Source of the DNA: Ardenticatenaceae bacterium
Lineage (GTDB): Bacteria > Chloroflexota > Anaerolineae > Promineifilales > Promineifilaceae
Direction of reading: 5' to 3'
NCBI GenBank assembly: GCA_020634565.1
Contig: JACKBN010000005.1
Span: forward strand, 298,180-362,179
DNA length: 64,000 nt
Part shown: positions 19,522-29,755 of the stretch, in pieces
Numbering within the stretch: the first letter of the stretch is position 1
How the letters are laid out: every line of letters begins with the position of its first letter
Translations under genes and position numbers: made by a program
Notes under the pieces: generated by a model
Told to the model about the DNA's origin: nothing
The model's input: only the letters and a program-made list of their open reading frames with translations
Databases searched by the model: none

Positions 19522-20625
19522 TTACAATTCTACGGTAAAGACTGAGCCTCTGGGCTTGTTGGCTGAGACAAAAATACGGCCGTTATGCGCTTCCACCACC
19601 ATCTTACAAAAGGCCAAACCCAACCCAACCTGCTTCACATCTCGCCGTCCTGTGGCCACAATCTTAAACTTGTCGAAGATCGTTTCGTAATGCTCAGCCG
19701 CAATGCCCGGCCCTTCATCAATCACCTGCAAATTCAGGTGCGGTTTACTGCCGTTGCTGCTGGCCACCCCATCTGGCCCATCGTAGCGTACTTTGAGGGT
19801 AATATTGCCACCTGTAGGCGAAAACTTCACCGCGTTAGAAACTAGGTTATCCAGCACACGACGCCACAAATTGGCATCCAGCATCATTTTATTGCTCTCT
19901 GTGGGCAAGTCTAAATCGAGCTGGATTTCCTTCAACCGCGCCATAGGTTCGTAGCTGTCACGTACGGCCGTTGCCAGTTCATTCACGTCCACCGGAGATT
20001 GGCTAAGCATTAAACGGCCGTGTTCCATCTTGGCCATCATCAGCATATCCGTCAGAAACGAACTAAGCCGGTTTGCTTCGCCGCGCACCGTGTCCAGCGT
20101 CTGCATGCCACCGCTATTGCCCTCAAGCTCCGATTCCAGCAAATCACAGTAAATCAAAATGGTGGAAAGCGGGCTGCGGATATCGTGGACAATCATGTTA
20201 GCCAAATCTTGCCGCATTTGGAGGGCCGCTTGCAGCTCATCATGCCGCTGTTTAATGCGCAGCATGGAGCGCACACGAGCACGCAGTTCCAAACCGTTGA
20301 TTGGCTTATGCAAAAAGTCGTCCGCCCCGGCTTCCAGGCCGCGAGCCAAATCTTGCTTGCTGTCCAGCGCCGTCACCAGAATGATGGGCACGTGATTCCA
20401 TTTTGGATTTCGCTTGATGCGCTGACACAGCTCAAACCCATCCATATTCGGCATCATCACATCAGACAAGATCACATCAGGAATCTCATCATCTAGCTGT
20501 GCCAGCGCTTCATGGGCATCTTCTGCAAAAAAAAGCTCATACGACTCTTTCAGCAGCAGCATTTCGATCGTCTGCCGGGCGTATGGCTCATCATCAACAA
20601 TTAATACTTGTGGTTTCTTATTCAT
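19522..20625 (-). CDS. Receiver-histidine kinase (REC-HisKA-HATPase)
   Basis: Protein of 367 aa, a close paralogue of the product at 3659-4762 with the same length and domain order. The receiver has VLIVDDE, phosphoacceptor Asp in VILSDVMMPNMDG and Lys in FLHKPI. HisKA has MIVHDIRSPL, and HATPase has DNLVSNAVKFSP and VGLGLAFCK. It starts 11 bases after the stop of the large hybrid kinase, so the pair forms an operon and probably one phosphorelay: hybrid kinase receiver to an HPt or directly to this receiver. It has no DNA-binding domain. Confidence 0.92.
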   Translation of the reverse strand: MNKKPQVLIVDDEPYARQTIEMLLLKESYELFFAEDAHEALAQLDDEIPDVILSDVMMPNMDGFELCQRIKRNPKWNHVPIILVTALDSKQDLARGLEAGADDFLHKPINGLELRARVRSMLRIKQRHDELQAALQMRQDLANMIVHDIRSPLSTILIYCDLLESELEGNSGGMQTLDTVRGEANRLSSFLTDMLMMAKMEHGRLMLSQSPVDVNELATAVRDSYEPMARLKEIQLDLDLPTESNKMMLDANLWRRVLDNLVSNAVKFSPTGGNITLKVRYDGPDGVASSNGSKPHLNLQVIDEGPGIAAEHYETIFDKFKIVATGRRDVKQVGLGLAFCKMVVEAHNGRIFVSANKPRGSVFTVEL

Positions 20626-20636
20626 AGCTCATTACA

Positions 20637-23600
20637 TTATACAGCAGCAACTTTATTCTGCTGTGCCAAAGTCAATTGGGATTGTATTGTATCCGCTAAT
20701 CGTTTCAAGCTCACGGGCTTGCTCAAGTAACCATTTGCTCCAGCTTCCAGGCACGCTTCCCTATCGCCCGGCATGGCCAATGCGGTAACGGCTACAATGG
20801 GAATTTGGGAAACGGCCGTATCCTCATGCTGTCGAATTTTAACAATCGCCTCCAACCCATTCATCTGCGGCATCTGAATGTCCATCAAAATCAGATCCGG
20901 CTTATCAGTCTCCGCCCGGGCTACAGCTTCCAGCCCGTTGCGGGCCAAAATCAAGTCAAATCCCTTGGCAATCAGATAGCTAGAAAATGTGTTGATATTG
21001 GCTTCATGGTCTTCAGCCAGCAAGATGAGGGGATTCGTAACGGCCGTATCATGCCGCACAAACCCATTTCGCTTAGCCGCAACCGCCTGTAGCGCCATGT
21101 GCATTTGGGGGCGAGTAAACGGTTTCACTAGGCAATAATCGGCTCCTTCCGCCAGCGCTTGTGCCTGATCATCCAGAGTAGACACCACCAAAATCGGCAC
21201 CTGCCGGGTGTTGGCGCTGCCCCGAATAGCGGTGATCAATTCCAGTCCAGACCGATCGGGCAAGAAAATGTCCAGCACCACCAGATCCGGTGGCTGCTCC
21301 AGAATAAAATTGAGCGCTTCCTGGCCTTCGCCAAACAAATGAACCGTAACGCCACCTTGATCAAAATATCGCTTTAGCTTTGCCTGTGTTGAAAGCGAAT
21401 CTTCTACAATGACAACCGAATGCCAGGGGGCCATATACGGCGGATTTTCAATCAGATCCGTATCTGAAAGCTGGTCCGCACCTGTGTCTACGCTTTGCCA
21501 GGGGAAGGAAACCGTAAAACGGCTGCCCTTGCCCACTTCGCTTTTCACAGCCACGCTGCCACCATGTAGTTCCATCATACGCAGCACCAATGACAACCCC
21601 AGACCGGTCCCTGCATATTCGCGGGACAGGCGGCTGTCTAGCTGCACAAACGGCCGAAACAGCTGCTCCAAATGCGAAGCGGCAATACCAATGCCGGTAT
21701 CCCAAACGGTAATTTTAACGGCCTGAGCATCCTCGTCACCTTCAACTTCAAGCCCAACTTCCCCACCCTCAGGGGTAAACTTCACCGCATTGCTCAGCAG
21801 ATTCACCAACACTTGCTTAACGCGCCGCTCATCGGCAATAAACACGTTCACCCGGCTGTCATACGATGTGTTGATGCGCAGGCGTTTCTTGTGAGCGTTT
21901 TGCTTGATCATGCGCAGGCTGGCCTGGCAAACTGCCTCGACCGGTGTTGGAGCCAATTCCAGCTCCAGCTTACCAGCCTCCACTTTGGACAGGTCCAAAA
22001 TATCATTGATCAGCTCCAGCAGGTGACGGCCGCTTTCTTCAATGCTGCGTAAAGAGCTGATTTGCTTCTCGTTCATCTCGCCAAAAACGCCCTCTTGCAG
22101 CGCTTCAGAGATGCCCAGCACAGCATTTAAGGGTGTACGCAACTCGTGGCTCACACTGGCCAAAAATTCATCTTTCATGCGGGCTGCCCGGGCCAATTCT
22201 GCGTTTGCGGTGCGTAAATCGGCCGTGCGCTCTTCTACACGCAAGGCCAACTGCGTGCGCTCGGCTTCCAGTGCCGCTTCGGCTCGCTTACGTTCCGTAA
22301 TTTCCTGCTGAGATTGCGCAAAAAGCTGTGCATTTTCAATGGCCGTCGCTGCTGGAACAGCTAAACGGGTAAGCAGGCGCAAATCCTCTTCGTCGAACGT
22401 GCCGTTTTCTTTGTTGATTGCCTCAATGGCACCGATGGGCTGGCCCTTGACCAGAAGCGGCACGCACAAAATGGAGCGCGCCTGAAAGCCACTGGCGGCA
22501 TCAAAATCACCAAAGTGGCGGGGGTCAGTTGCGGTGTCTGGCACCAGCAAAGGCTCACCCGTTTGCGATACCCAGCCCAGAATACCTTGCCCCAGCTCCA
22601 ACCGCTTATCCTGCACAAATTCCGATGCCTCACCAGAAGCCGCAGCAAAATACAGATCGTCCCGATCCTTATCGTGCAGCACCACGGAGGCCGCATCAAC
22701 CAGCAACAGCTTAGTCGTGTTTTCGGTAATGATGGTCAGGGTTTCGCTTAGGTCAAGGGTAGAAGTGACTGCCTGGCTAATCTGGTTGAGCGTGGTTAGC
22801 TCCGCCACACGTTTTTGCAGCTGCTGGTACAAATTGGCGTTCTCAAAAGCGATGGCTGCCTGAACCGCAAAATCCTTCAGCCGTGAGGAATTTTCTGGTT
22901 GATAGAAACCAGGTTCGCTGTAATTAAGCGCCAGAAAGGCCACAACTTCGCCTTCTACAATGATGGGTGCACCGGCCCAGGAACGCACGTGCGGAGAAAG
23001 TTCGGCATCTACCCACAGTTCACCGGCATCAAAGGTATCGGGGATGATGAGAGGTTCGGCCGTTTCTACGATTCTGAGCAAGCTGGGGCGAGAGGCGATA
23101 TGAAAGTGGCGGGGCTGACGCAGCTCTTTGCTGAGGTCATAACCACGGGTCACCACAATTTCGACCTCATTTCCATGCACCAACATGATGTTGGCGGTGT
23201 CGTAACGCAGCACCGGGCCAATTTGGTCCAGAAAGGTATTTAATAGCAAGTCAAAATCGAGCGTGGAGTTTAAGGCCAACCCTACCTGACGCAGCGCTTC
23301 GGCGAGGTTACGCTGCTCTTGTTCGGCCGCCTCGGCTCGCTTGCGTTCCGCAATTTCTCGCTGTAGTGCTTCGTTGGCAGTTAGCTGATTGGTGGCCACC
23401 TGTTCCGCCTCTTTGAAGATAGCATACATACTTGTGAGCAAACCGACCAAGACACACAAATAGCCAATCATTTTGAGCAGAACGGCCGTATCAAACAACG
23501 CATCAAACGGGGTGCGGGCAAAGTACATAAACAGGCCCTGCGCCCCCACGTTGATGATTAAGGCAGCAACCAACCAGTTTTCAAAAGTATCATGTTGCCA

Positions 23601-24188
23601 GGCACCCTTGTGCAAATAGCCAATCAGAGCAATGAGAAACGCCGTCGCCGTGAAAATAGCTGTGACTCGCCCTGGCAAATAATCCAGAGAAGTGATAGGC
23701 GGCTGCGGAATGAGCGTAAAAACGATCACACTAACAAAAGCAATCAGAGCAACCGTAATGTAAAATCCGTTCGACTGCCGTTGCAGCTGTTTGTTACGCT
23801 GCCAAATGATCCAACTACCTGCCATTAAAACAGATAAAAAGGTTGAGGAATAATTCCACTGCCACTCTGGGGAAGCGGTAACCGCGGTGAGGGCGCTTCC
23901 CGTCTCCATGGAAAGCATCGCATGGTAGGCATCCAGCAAACCTGCGCCAACAAACCCAATGCCAATGAAAAAGTAGGCGCTGTTTTGCTTGGTGTAAAAA
24001 CGCACCAGCGCCAAGACACCCACAAACACAGCAATGGTCCCGGCAACAAATTCCGTCAGCATGTGCAAATTGGCTGAGCCAAACCAGTCTGACTGTCCTA
24101 CCCAGGCCCGGCTGGCAACAAGTAACAACAGGACGGCCGTATACACTGCAATTCGTTTTTTAGTCGAAGAAGGTTGGTTGGATATCAT
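20637..24188 (-). CDS. Membrane hybrid histidine kinase (MASE3-like, 2 GAF, 2 REC)
   Basis: Large sensor kinase of 1183 aa. Residues about 13-260 form seven or eight membrane helices that resemble MASE3 (LHMLTEFVAGTIAVFVG, then FFIGIGFVGAGLLDAYHAM). A coiled coil (265-300) leads to two GAF domains (about 305-450 and 470-620), a second coiled coil, HisKA (SHELRTPLNAVLG), HATPase (NLLSNAVKFTP, GTGLGLSL) and two receivers with Asp in VVLDIFLPDRSG and LILMDIQMPQMNG. There is no HPt domain, so phosphate must leave through a separate HPt or another receiver. It is divergent from the glycosyltransferase gene across a 358-base gap. The input signal is unknown. Confidence 0.93.
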   Translation of the reverse strand: MISNQPSSTKKRIAVYTAVLLLLVASRAWVGQSDWFGSANLHMLTEFVAGTIAVFVGVLALVRFYTKQNSAYFFIGIGFVGAGLLDAYHAMLSMETGSALTAVTASPEWQWNYSSTFLSVLMAGSWIIWQRNKQLQRQSNGFYITVALIAFVSVIVFTLIPQPPITSLDYLPGRVTAIFTATAFLIALIGYLHKGAWQHDTFENWLVAALIINVGAQGLFMYFARTPFDALFDTAVLLKMIGYLCVLVGLLTSMYAIFKEAEQVATNQLTANEALQREIAERKRAEAAEQEQRNLAEALRQVGLALNSTLDFDLLLNTFLDQIGPVLRYDTANIMLVHGNEVEIVVTRGYDLSKELRQPRHFHIASRPSLLRIVETAEPLIIPDTFDAGELWVDAELSPHVRSWAGAPIIVEGEVVAFLALNYSEPGFYQPENSSRLKDFAVQAAIAFENANLYQQLQKRVAELTTLNQISQAVTSTLDLSETLTIITENTTKLLLVDAASVVLHDKDRDDLYFAAASGEASEFVQDKRLELGQGILGWVSQTGEPLLVPDTATDPRHFGDFDAASGFQARSILCVPLLVKGQPIGAIEAINKENGTFDEEDLRLLTRLAVPAATAIENAQLFAQSQQEITERKRAEAALEAERTQLALRVEERTADLRTANAELARAARMKDEFLASVSHELRTPLNAVLGISEALQEGVFGEMNEKQISSLRSIEESGRHLLELINDILDLSKVEAGKLELELAPTPVEAVCQASLRMIKQNAHKKRLRINTSYDSRVNVFIADERRVKQVLVNLLSNAVKFTPEGGEVGLEVEGDEDAQAVKITVWDTGIGIAASHLEQLFRPFVQLDSRLSREYAGTGLGLSLVLRMMELHGGSVAVKSEVGKGSRFTVSFPWQSVDTGADQLSDTDLIENPPYMAPWHSVVIVEDSLSTQAKLKRYFDQGGVTVHLFGEGQEALNFILEQPPDLVVLDIFLPDRSGLELITAIRGSANTRQVPILVVSTLDDQAQALAEGADYCLVKPFTRPQMHMALQAVAAKRNGFVRHDTAVTNPLILLAEDHEANINTFSSYLIAKGFDLILARNGLEAVARAETDKPDLILMDIQMPQMNGLEAIVKIRQHEDTAVSQIPIVAVTALAMPGDREACLEAGANGYLSKPVSLKRLADTIQSQLTLAQQNKVAAV

Positions 24189-24546
24189 TACCCTATTTCT
24201 CTGGCAAGAAAATGCTGACCTTGACCAAATCTTTCACTGTTATTCCAAAACGCCCTTTTCGATAAATCTTTGGGATAGCAACTACAAGGACAAAGACAAA
24301 ACCGTCGGCAAGGTACGATTTGAACTGGTTGGCGGCATCTAACAGGCTTCATAGCCAGATAGTACCAGTTTACCCAAATTCAGCTAATCTCCCTATGGTA
24401 CCATTGGACTGGTAACCCAACATAAAGTTGGTAGCGAGATAGCGGTAAAACGGATTGATTTTCGCAAAGACAATTATTTCCCTACAATATTACAACGTCA
24501 ATTTAATTCTACTCGCCATATTTCTGGAACTGGTTAAGATTAGGGA
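24189..24546. promoter_or_regulatory. Divergent intergenic region, no gene
   Basis: This 358-base AT-rich stretch separates two divergent genes and must carry both promoters. I see no near-consensus -35/-10 pair and no hairpin with a U-tract. The only open frame here (to 24342) starts inside the kinase gene and has no coding character. Confidence 0.5.
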
Positions 24547-25893
24547 ATGATGCAGAAACGTTGGCCGTTGCTACTTATTTTAGCATGTTATTTGCTGGTT
24601 GGAACTTTGTTTGCCGCCCAGGTGCCCGATTGGCAAGCACCAGATGAGCCAGCCCACTACAATTACGTGCGCCAGTTGGCTAACGGCCGTTTACCCATCA
24701 TCGCTCCTGGTGATTACGATCAGGCGTATCTGGATGAAATCCGTGAGGCACGTTTCGCCCCCGAATACTCCGTAGATGACATTGAATACGAAGATTGGCA
24801 GCCACCGCTTTACTACCTGCTGCTTACCCCAATTTTTATCCTGACCAACGGCGCGCTGCTGCCCTTGCGGCTGGCCTCCGTGCTTATTGGCGCGGGTGTC
24901 ATCTGGCTGGCGTACCGCATTGCCCGGCTACTTTTTCCTGAGGCGGAATGGGTGGCCTGGTCAACGGCCGTATTTGTCGCCTTTATCCCCCAACACGTGG
25001 CCATGCTGGCCTCGGTCAACAACGACAGCCTCTCGGAGTTCCTCATTGCGCTGCTGCTTTATCTCACGCTACGCTGGGTCACCCGCGACGGCATCCGCAA
25101 GCTGGGTGATGATCGCCCCTGGCTCATAGGGTTGGGTCTCGTGCTGGGATTAGGTTTCCTCACCAAAGCCACGGTCTACCTGATGGCACCCGTGCTTGGC
25201 GTTGTTTTGCTGTGGCAATATTGGGGTACCTGGCAGCGACTGTTCCAGGCGGGTGTGCTGCTATTTGCGCCCTCTTTTGTTCTGGGCGCTATTTGGTGGG
25301 TGCGTAACGTGATTGTTTACGGCGGGCTGGACATTTTGGGCAAAGCAGCCCACGACACAGTAGTCGTGGGGCAGCCCCGCACCATGGAATGGATCAGCAA
25401 ATACGGCATGGATGGCACTATACAACGTTTTTTCCAGACCACGTTTAACAGCTTTTGGGGGCAGTTTGGCTGGATGGCCGTGCCGATGAACCAGCCTCGC
25501 GCCATTTACATCTTGCTGTTGGCCTTGGTGGTGCTAGCCGTTTTAGGGCTTTTGCTTTACCGTTTCACCACATCCCAAATACCCATGCAGTTTCGCTCCC
25601 GGCTACCAGTGCTCATCTTATGGCTGGTCTTTTTCCTCACGCTGGGCATTCATGTTGGCTACAACCTGACCTTTGTGCAGCACCAGGGACGCTACCTGTT
25701 CCCGGCGCTAATTCCTATTTCGCTTGGATTTTCGCTGGGGCTGGGCACCTGGTTGCTGCTGGTAGAAAAACCATTTCGGCGGGAACGGCCGTTCCTGGTA
25801 AATCTAATGCCCATTTTCATTGGTGTCGCCTTTATTCTGCTGGACCTTTTCGCCCTGTTCCGCCTGATTTTGCCTGGGCTGAGCGTATCGTAA
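24547..25893 (+). CDS. GT-C family membrane glycosyltransferase
   Basis: Integral membrane protein of 448 aa with about 10-12 hydrophobic helices. The first extracytoplasmic loop holds the acidic GT-C motif in WQAPDEPAHYNYVRQL (D-E-P-x-H), followed by a long loop with YEDWQPPLYYLLLTP, the pattern seen in DUF2142/PMT-like polyprenyl-phosphate sugar transferases. It likely moves a sugar from a lipid carrier onto protein or glycan outside the membrane. The start ATGATG at 24547 has only weak SD sequence. Archaellins are often glycosylated, so a role on ArlB is conceivable, but nothing in the sequence shows it. Confidence 0.82.
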   Translation: MMQKRWPLLLILACYLLVGTLFAAQVPDWQAPDEPAHYNYVRQLANGRLPIIAPGDYDQAYLDEIREARFAPEYSVDDIEYEDWQPPLYYLLLTPIFILTNGALLPLRLASVLIGAGVIWLAYRIARLLFPEAEWVAWSTAVFVAFIPQHVAMLASVNNDSLSEFLIALLLYLTLRWVTRDGIRKLGDDRPWLIGLGLVLGLGFLTKATVYLMAPVLGVVLLWQYWGTWQRLFQAGVLLFAPSFVLGAIWWVRNVIVYGGLDILGKAAHDTVVVGQPRTMEWISKYGMDGTIQRFFQTTFNSFWGQFGWMAVPMNQPRAIYILLLALVVLAVLGLLLYRFTTSQIPMQFRSRLPVLILWLVFFLTLGIHVGYNLTFVQHQGRYLFPALIPISLGFSLGLGTWLLLVEKPFRRERPFLVNLMPIFIGVAFILLDLFALFRLILPGLSVS

Positions 25894-25899
25894 CCACCT

Positions 25900-27615
25900 C
25901 TAGTTTCGCCACGGCTCAAACTTCTCCAAAATCGAACCGCCAATAAACTCCCGCAAAATTGAATCGCTAGCAATGAGTTCCAGACCCTCTTCGGGTACAG
26001 GATCAAACCATTGCAGGAATGCCAATAGCCGGTTGGCCTCAATGCGCTCCGGCGTGCCCGGCTCTACTTGCAATAGCAGCGGCTCCGCCAGCCGCTTCAG
26101 CGCCGACAATTCATACACCAAAGCCGAATTAAAGAAGAGATTGGCGTTGTTCTGGTAAGGAAAGATGTGTCGCTTTTCGCCACGACGCACGCTGGGCCAG
26201 CGGGCAATCGTGTCGGCGGCTGAGTAACCACGATGGGCCGCATCGCGCACAATGCGGCGCAGCAGCCGCGTGTCGGTTGTGGGCACCCGGTTGTGCTTGT
26301 CCAGATTTAACTGCGTAAAGGCCGAGATGAAGATGCGGTACATCGCTTCTGGCGGAATGCCTTCTACCAGTTTGGGATTAAGGCCATGAATGCCCTCAAT
26401 CAGCAGCACATGGTCCGTGCCAATCTGCAAATTGGGGCCTTGCTCTCGCATGCCAGTATGAAAATTGTAGATGGGCTGCTCGATCATCTGCCCTTGCATC
26501 AGGTACTTTAGATGCTCACGGAACAGCGGCAAATCCAACGCTTCCAGCGCTTCAAAATCATAATCACCATTTTCGTCACGTGGGGTTAAGTCACGGTTCA
26601 CAAAGTAGTTGTCCATGCCAATGGCCACCGGGAAGATGCCGTGAGCCATCAGCTGAATAGACAGCCGCTTGCTAAACGTTGTTTTCCCCGCCGAGGTTGG
26701 GCCAGAAATGAGCACAATTTTGATTTCATGGCGGCGGCTGGCAATTTCGGCGGTGATTTGGGCCAACTGCTGCTGGTGAAACGCTTCGGCCACGAGGATG
26801 GTTTGCTGCATACGGCCGTTTGCCAAAGCACTATTTAATGCCGCCACGCTGGGCAAGCCAATAATACGCAGCCAATCATCATACTCCTGAAAAACGCGAG
26901 CCAGGCGCGGTTCATCTTCAAAAGCTTGAAGCGCTTCCGGTTCGTGGCGGCGAGGGAATTGCAAGATGAAACCATCTTTATACGGCCGTAAATCAAACAA
27001 ATCCAGATAGCTGGTGCGCGGTACCATAAAACCGTGAAAATAATCGCGGACGCCGTTTAGCTCATACATCGTCAGGTAATCTTTGCGTCGCTTGGCAAAC
27101 AAATTGGCCTTCTCCAGATCACCTTCCTCGCGGAACAATTTCAGCGCTTCTTCAAGAGGCACGCGCACCTGATCAATCGGCAAATCAGCATCGACCAGGG
27201 CCTGCATGCGCTGTTTGAGCTGCTGCAAACTATCTTGATCCAGGCGGCTGGCATCGTCGCATTCGCAGTAGTAACCGCCAAATGGCATGGAATGCTGAAT
27301 GGAAATAATGCTGCCGGGCCAAATTTCGTCGGCAGCGGCAATCATCAAAAAGCAGAGGGAGCGGCGGTAAATGCGGCTGCCGTCTGAATCGGCCGAGGTT
27401 ACGGGAATAAGCAAGGCGTCTTCTTGCAGCGGATGGGAAAGCTCGCGCAGTCTGCCATTTTTTAGCGCGGCAACGATACGGCCGTACGCCTGCGGCTGGG
27501 CCACCTCGATAAACGCTTCAAGCGTGGTGCCAATAGGCGCATCATAAGCACGGCCGTCTGGGAAACGAGCCTGCACCGTGTCACGGACGGGGGCGGGAGT
27601 GGGTAGTGGGTTCAT
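25900..27615 (-). CDS. Uridine kinase-like protein with TGS and tRNA-synthetase-like domains
   Basis: Protein of 571 aa with an N-terminal TGS-like domain (about 10-75, VQARFPDGRAYDAPIGTTLEAF), a threonyl-tRNA-synthetase-like accessory region (about 80-250, including HSMPFGGYYCEC), and a C-terminal P-loop kinase (about 295-520) with Walker A ISGPTSAGKTTFSK, GMDNYF and the uridine kinase/PRK pattern. The three-part layout is a known nucleoside kinase family in bacteria, not a fusion specific to this genome. Likely reaction: phosphorylation of uridine/cytidine or a related nucleoside. It is convergent with the glycosyltransferase gene, 6 bases apart. Confidence 0.87.
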   Translation of the reverse strand: MNPLPTPAPVRDTVQARFPDGRAYDAPIGTTLEAFIEVAQPQAYGRIVAALKNGRLRELSHPLQEDALLIPVTSADSDGSRIYRRSLCFLMIAAADEIWPGSIISIQHSMPFGGYYCECDDASRLDQDSLQQLKQRMQALVDADLPIDQVRVPLEEALKLFREEGDLEKANLFAKRRKDYLTMYELNGVRDYFHGFMVPRTSYLDLFDLRPYKDGFILQFPRRHEPEALQAFEDEPRLARVFQEYDDWLRIIGLPSVAALNSALANGRMQQTILVAEAFHQQQLAQITAEIASRRHEIKIVLISGPTSAGKTTFSKRLSIQLMAHGIFPVAIGMDNYFVNRDLTPRDENGDYDFEALEALDLPLFREHLKYLMQGQMIEQPIYNFHTGMREQGPNLQIGTDHVLLIEGIHGLNPKLVEGIPPEAMYRIFISAFTQLNLDKHNRVPTTDTRLLRRIVRDAAHRGYSAADTIARWPSVRRGEKRHIFPYQNNANLFFNSALVYELSALKRLAEPLLLQVEPGTPERIEANRLLAFLQWFDPVPEEGLELIASDSILREFIGGSILEKFEPWRN

Positions 27616-27660
27616 GATAAAGGTCTATCCTTCAAATTAATTTTGGGCAAACAAGCCCAT

Positions 27661-28413
27661 TTATTGCAGATAATTACGAATAAGTTCAACGCTTTTGGGC
27701 ACGGCATTTAGCAAAATTTGCTGCACTTCATCTACCGGAATCTTGCTGAAAACCCGTTCCTGCATCCAGGCTGGATCTTGCAAATTTGCCGCAAACTCAG
27801 CAGCGGACATTTTTAATCGTCCGGCATAAATTTCGATGGTTTTCACCGATGCCTCCGGCTGTAGCTGCTCGACCAACAGTCCTTGCCAGGCCGTCAAAAT
27901 TTCGTCGTCAACGAATGGCAACCACTGTTTGGGCTGTGCCGCCGCCAGTGTAGAAACGGCCGTTTCCGGCAAATGGCTTAGCGCAATCGTGTCTAAATAC
28001 GTCAGCAAAATAAAATGCGTCAGACGGCGCTGCTGCCGATCGCCTAAACTTTCCACAAGATGGAAAAACGGATAGACGATCTCCCGCAGCCAGATTAAAT
28101 CCAGCAGCAAATGGGCGCTGTAAGCCGCCACACAAATCGCCTGCCCCGGCGACATGGCCGACCAATCAGCCAGTTCAGGATATTGTTTCAGCATGGTTAA
28201 ATACGCCGTTTCTTCGGGATCAGGCGGCATATCGTAAAAATGGGTAGTGGCTCGCGGCAGTGTGGAAATAGCATTCACGTCTGGAGCAACGCTGCCCAGG
28301 TAAAACGCAGGCCATTCCGCCGCCAATGTGGATTGCAAACGGCCGTCGCCATTGGCGGCAACCATCTCATAGATTTGTTCTGCCATGTGCAGATGCATAA
28401 ATGGAGTAGGCAT
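27661..28413 (-). CDS. PF00882-like (zinc-dependent phospholipase C) protein
   Basis: Protein of 250 aa starting MPTPFMHLHMAE, with FYLGSVAPDVNAI near residue 40 and TTHFYD near 60, and AAYSAHLLLDLIW near 110. These His/Asp-rich segments match the zinc-dependent phospholipase C/S1-P1 nuclease-like family. The family has few tested members outside pathogens, so the substrate is unknown. There is no signal peptide. ATG 28413 is preferred over the TTG two codons upstream. It lies 45 bases before the uridine kinase gene on the same strand. Confidence 0.75.
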   Translation of the reverse strand: MPTPFMHLHMAEQIYEMVAANGDGRLQSTLAAEWPAFYLGSVAPDVNAISTLPRATTHFYDMPPDPEETAYLTMLKQYPELADWSAMSPGQAICVAAYSAHLLLDLIWLREIVYPFFHLVESLGDRQQRRLTHFILLTYLDTIALSHLPETAVSTLAAAQPKQWLPFVDDEILTAWQGLLVEQLQPEASVKTIEIYAGRLKMSAAEFAANLQDPAWMQERVFSKIPVDEVQQILLNAVPKSVELIRNYLQ

Positions 28414-28490
28414 GAGCAATAATTCAGGTCATTGGCGAGCACTTTCTGAAATCTCGGAAATCTCTTACCAATTGTAAAAATCAAATTCTT

Positions 28491-28527
28491 AAAAATAAAA
28501 AAACGCCGCAACCAGCGTGTGAGGCGT
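28491..28527 (-). terminator. Terminator after transglycosylase gene
   Basis: On the minus strand ACGCC (28523-28527) pairs with GGCGT (28503-28507) across a 15-base loop that can pair further, followed by TTTTTTTATTTTT. It lies 80 bases after the transglycosylase stop. The stem is short, but the T-tract is strong. Confidence 0.6.
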
Positions 28528-28607
28528 CAGTTTCTTAACCAAATAGTATTAAAAATTGGCTTACCAGAAACGATTACGTTTGTCCTAAAAAGGAGCAGGT
28601 TGGTGGA

Positions 28608-29603
28608 TCAACGGTGCCAGGAGGGGCAGCCAGAAGGAGCAAACCAACGGGTGCTAGCAATGCCGCGCAAGCGACTGAGGCTGGGTAAACAAGCCAGAAT
28701 AATTCGGGGATTGCTGGTGTCTATCTTTACCCCGTCCTCACCCAAACGCGCCTGCAAATGCACATCCAACTCATCGCTGCTGCCATAGGTTGAGTTTTCC
28801 GGGTCAGGATAAGCAGGCACAACCAGCGCTAACGGCACAGCATAGCCGTCAATAAAAAAGGAATGGCCAAAATCATCGACGTAATCATACACCCGATGAG
28901 GTGCGTATGTATAAAGTCCAGAAACAGGCTGCTGCCCCAACACCAAAAACGGCTCATGAGGCACATAGCCCTTGTCAATTTCAACGGCAATTGTCCATCT
29001 CGTGGCAATATCTGGGGAAATTCCCTGCCGGATCAGGACCGCACGGGCGTAATTGTCCAGCACGTTGGCGGCGTAGGCTTGTGGCACAGCACGCCCAGCA
29101 TGTTCCCAGCCGCCGCTGTAAGCAGCCAACGCAGAAGCAAGATCACCGCCTGCCTGCCGCACCACTTCGGCTAAAATGGCTACGCCCCAGCGCAGATTAA
29201 CGGCGGGAATCATCAACTCTTCGGTGGTTGGCCGCCATTCCAGCCCAGGCCCTTGGGGCATGACACCCATTAAGCCAACTGCACCCACCGAACTTACGCC
29301 ATCAATACGGCCGTTCGACTCTTCTTCAATAACCGCAGCAATAAAATCGGGGTCGAGGCCATGCGTATTGGCCAGCACACCAATGTAGGTTGACCATTGG
29401 CGAATGGTCGGCCCCCACATGGGCGAAAGCAGCGACGCCTCTGGTCCGCTAGCTGCCCGCATCAGGCCCTCGCGTTCAGCGGCGTTTGTTTCCAACGGGC
29501 TCAGCAGGATCAAGGCCCAGGTCAGCGCAAAAATAACGACCAAAAAACGGCCGTAACGCTTGCCAAACAGTCTTAGATTACTGACCCCACGGTTTGAAAA
29601 CAT
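28608..29603 (-). CDS. Lytic transglycosylase (SLT domain)
   Basis: Exported peptidoglycan-cleaving enzyme of 331 aa. Residues about 18-40 form a signal peptide or anchor (YGRFLVVIFALTWALILLS, then ETNAAE). The SLT domain (about 70-190) has the catalytic Glu in IAAVIEEESNGRI, then SVGAVGLMGVMPQG, NLRWGVAIL and LAAYSGGWEH, which match the goose-type lysozyme-like transglycosylase motifs ES, GLMQ(variant), N and AYN(variant). The last 110 residues have no recognised domain. Cell-wall cutting enzymes often help large surface machines cross the wall, but here the gene is 11 kb from the archaellum cluster. Confidence 0.87.
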   Translation of the reverse strand: MFSNRGVSNLRLFGKRYGRFLVVIFALTWALILLSPLETNAAEREGLMRAASGPEASLLSPMWGPTIRQWSTYIGVLANTHGLDPDFIAAVIEEESNGRIDGVSSVGAVGLMGVMPQGPGLEWRPTTEELMIPAVNLRWGVAILAEVVRQAGGDLASALAAYSGGWEHAGRAVPQAYAANVLDNYARAVLIRQGISPDIATRWTIAVEIDKGYVPHEPFLVLGQQPVSGLYTYAPHRVYDYVDDFGHSFFIDGYAVPLALVVPAYPDPENSTYGSSDELDVHLQARLGEDGVKIDTSNPRIILACLPSLSRLRGIASTRWFAPSGCPSWHR

Positions 29604-29755
29604 GGCAAAATTTTAGCATAAGTCAAGAAATTGTGTCAATGCATTATGTAAAGTTACCGATTTTCCTCATTTGCACTTTCCAGTTAAAATATTCTTCAAA
29701 ATTAGCACTCAAATCAAACACCGTAGCCTTCTTCACAACATTGAAAGGACAAGAA

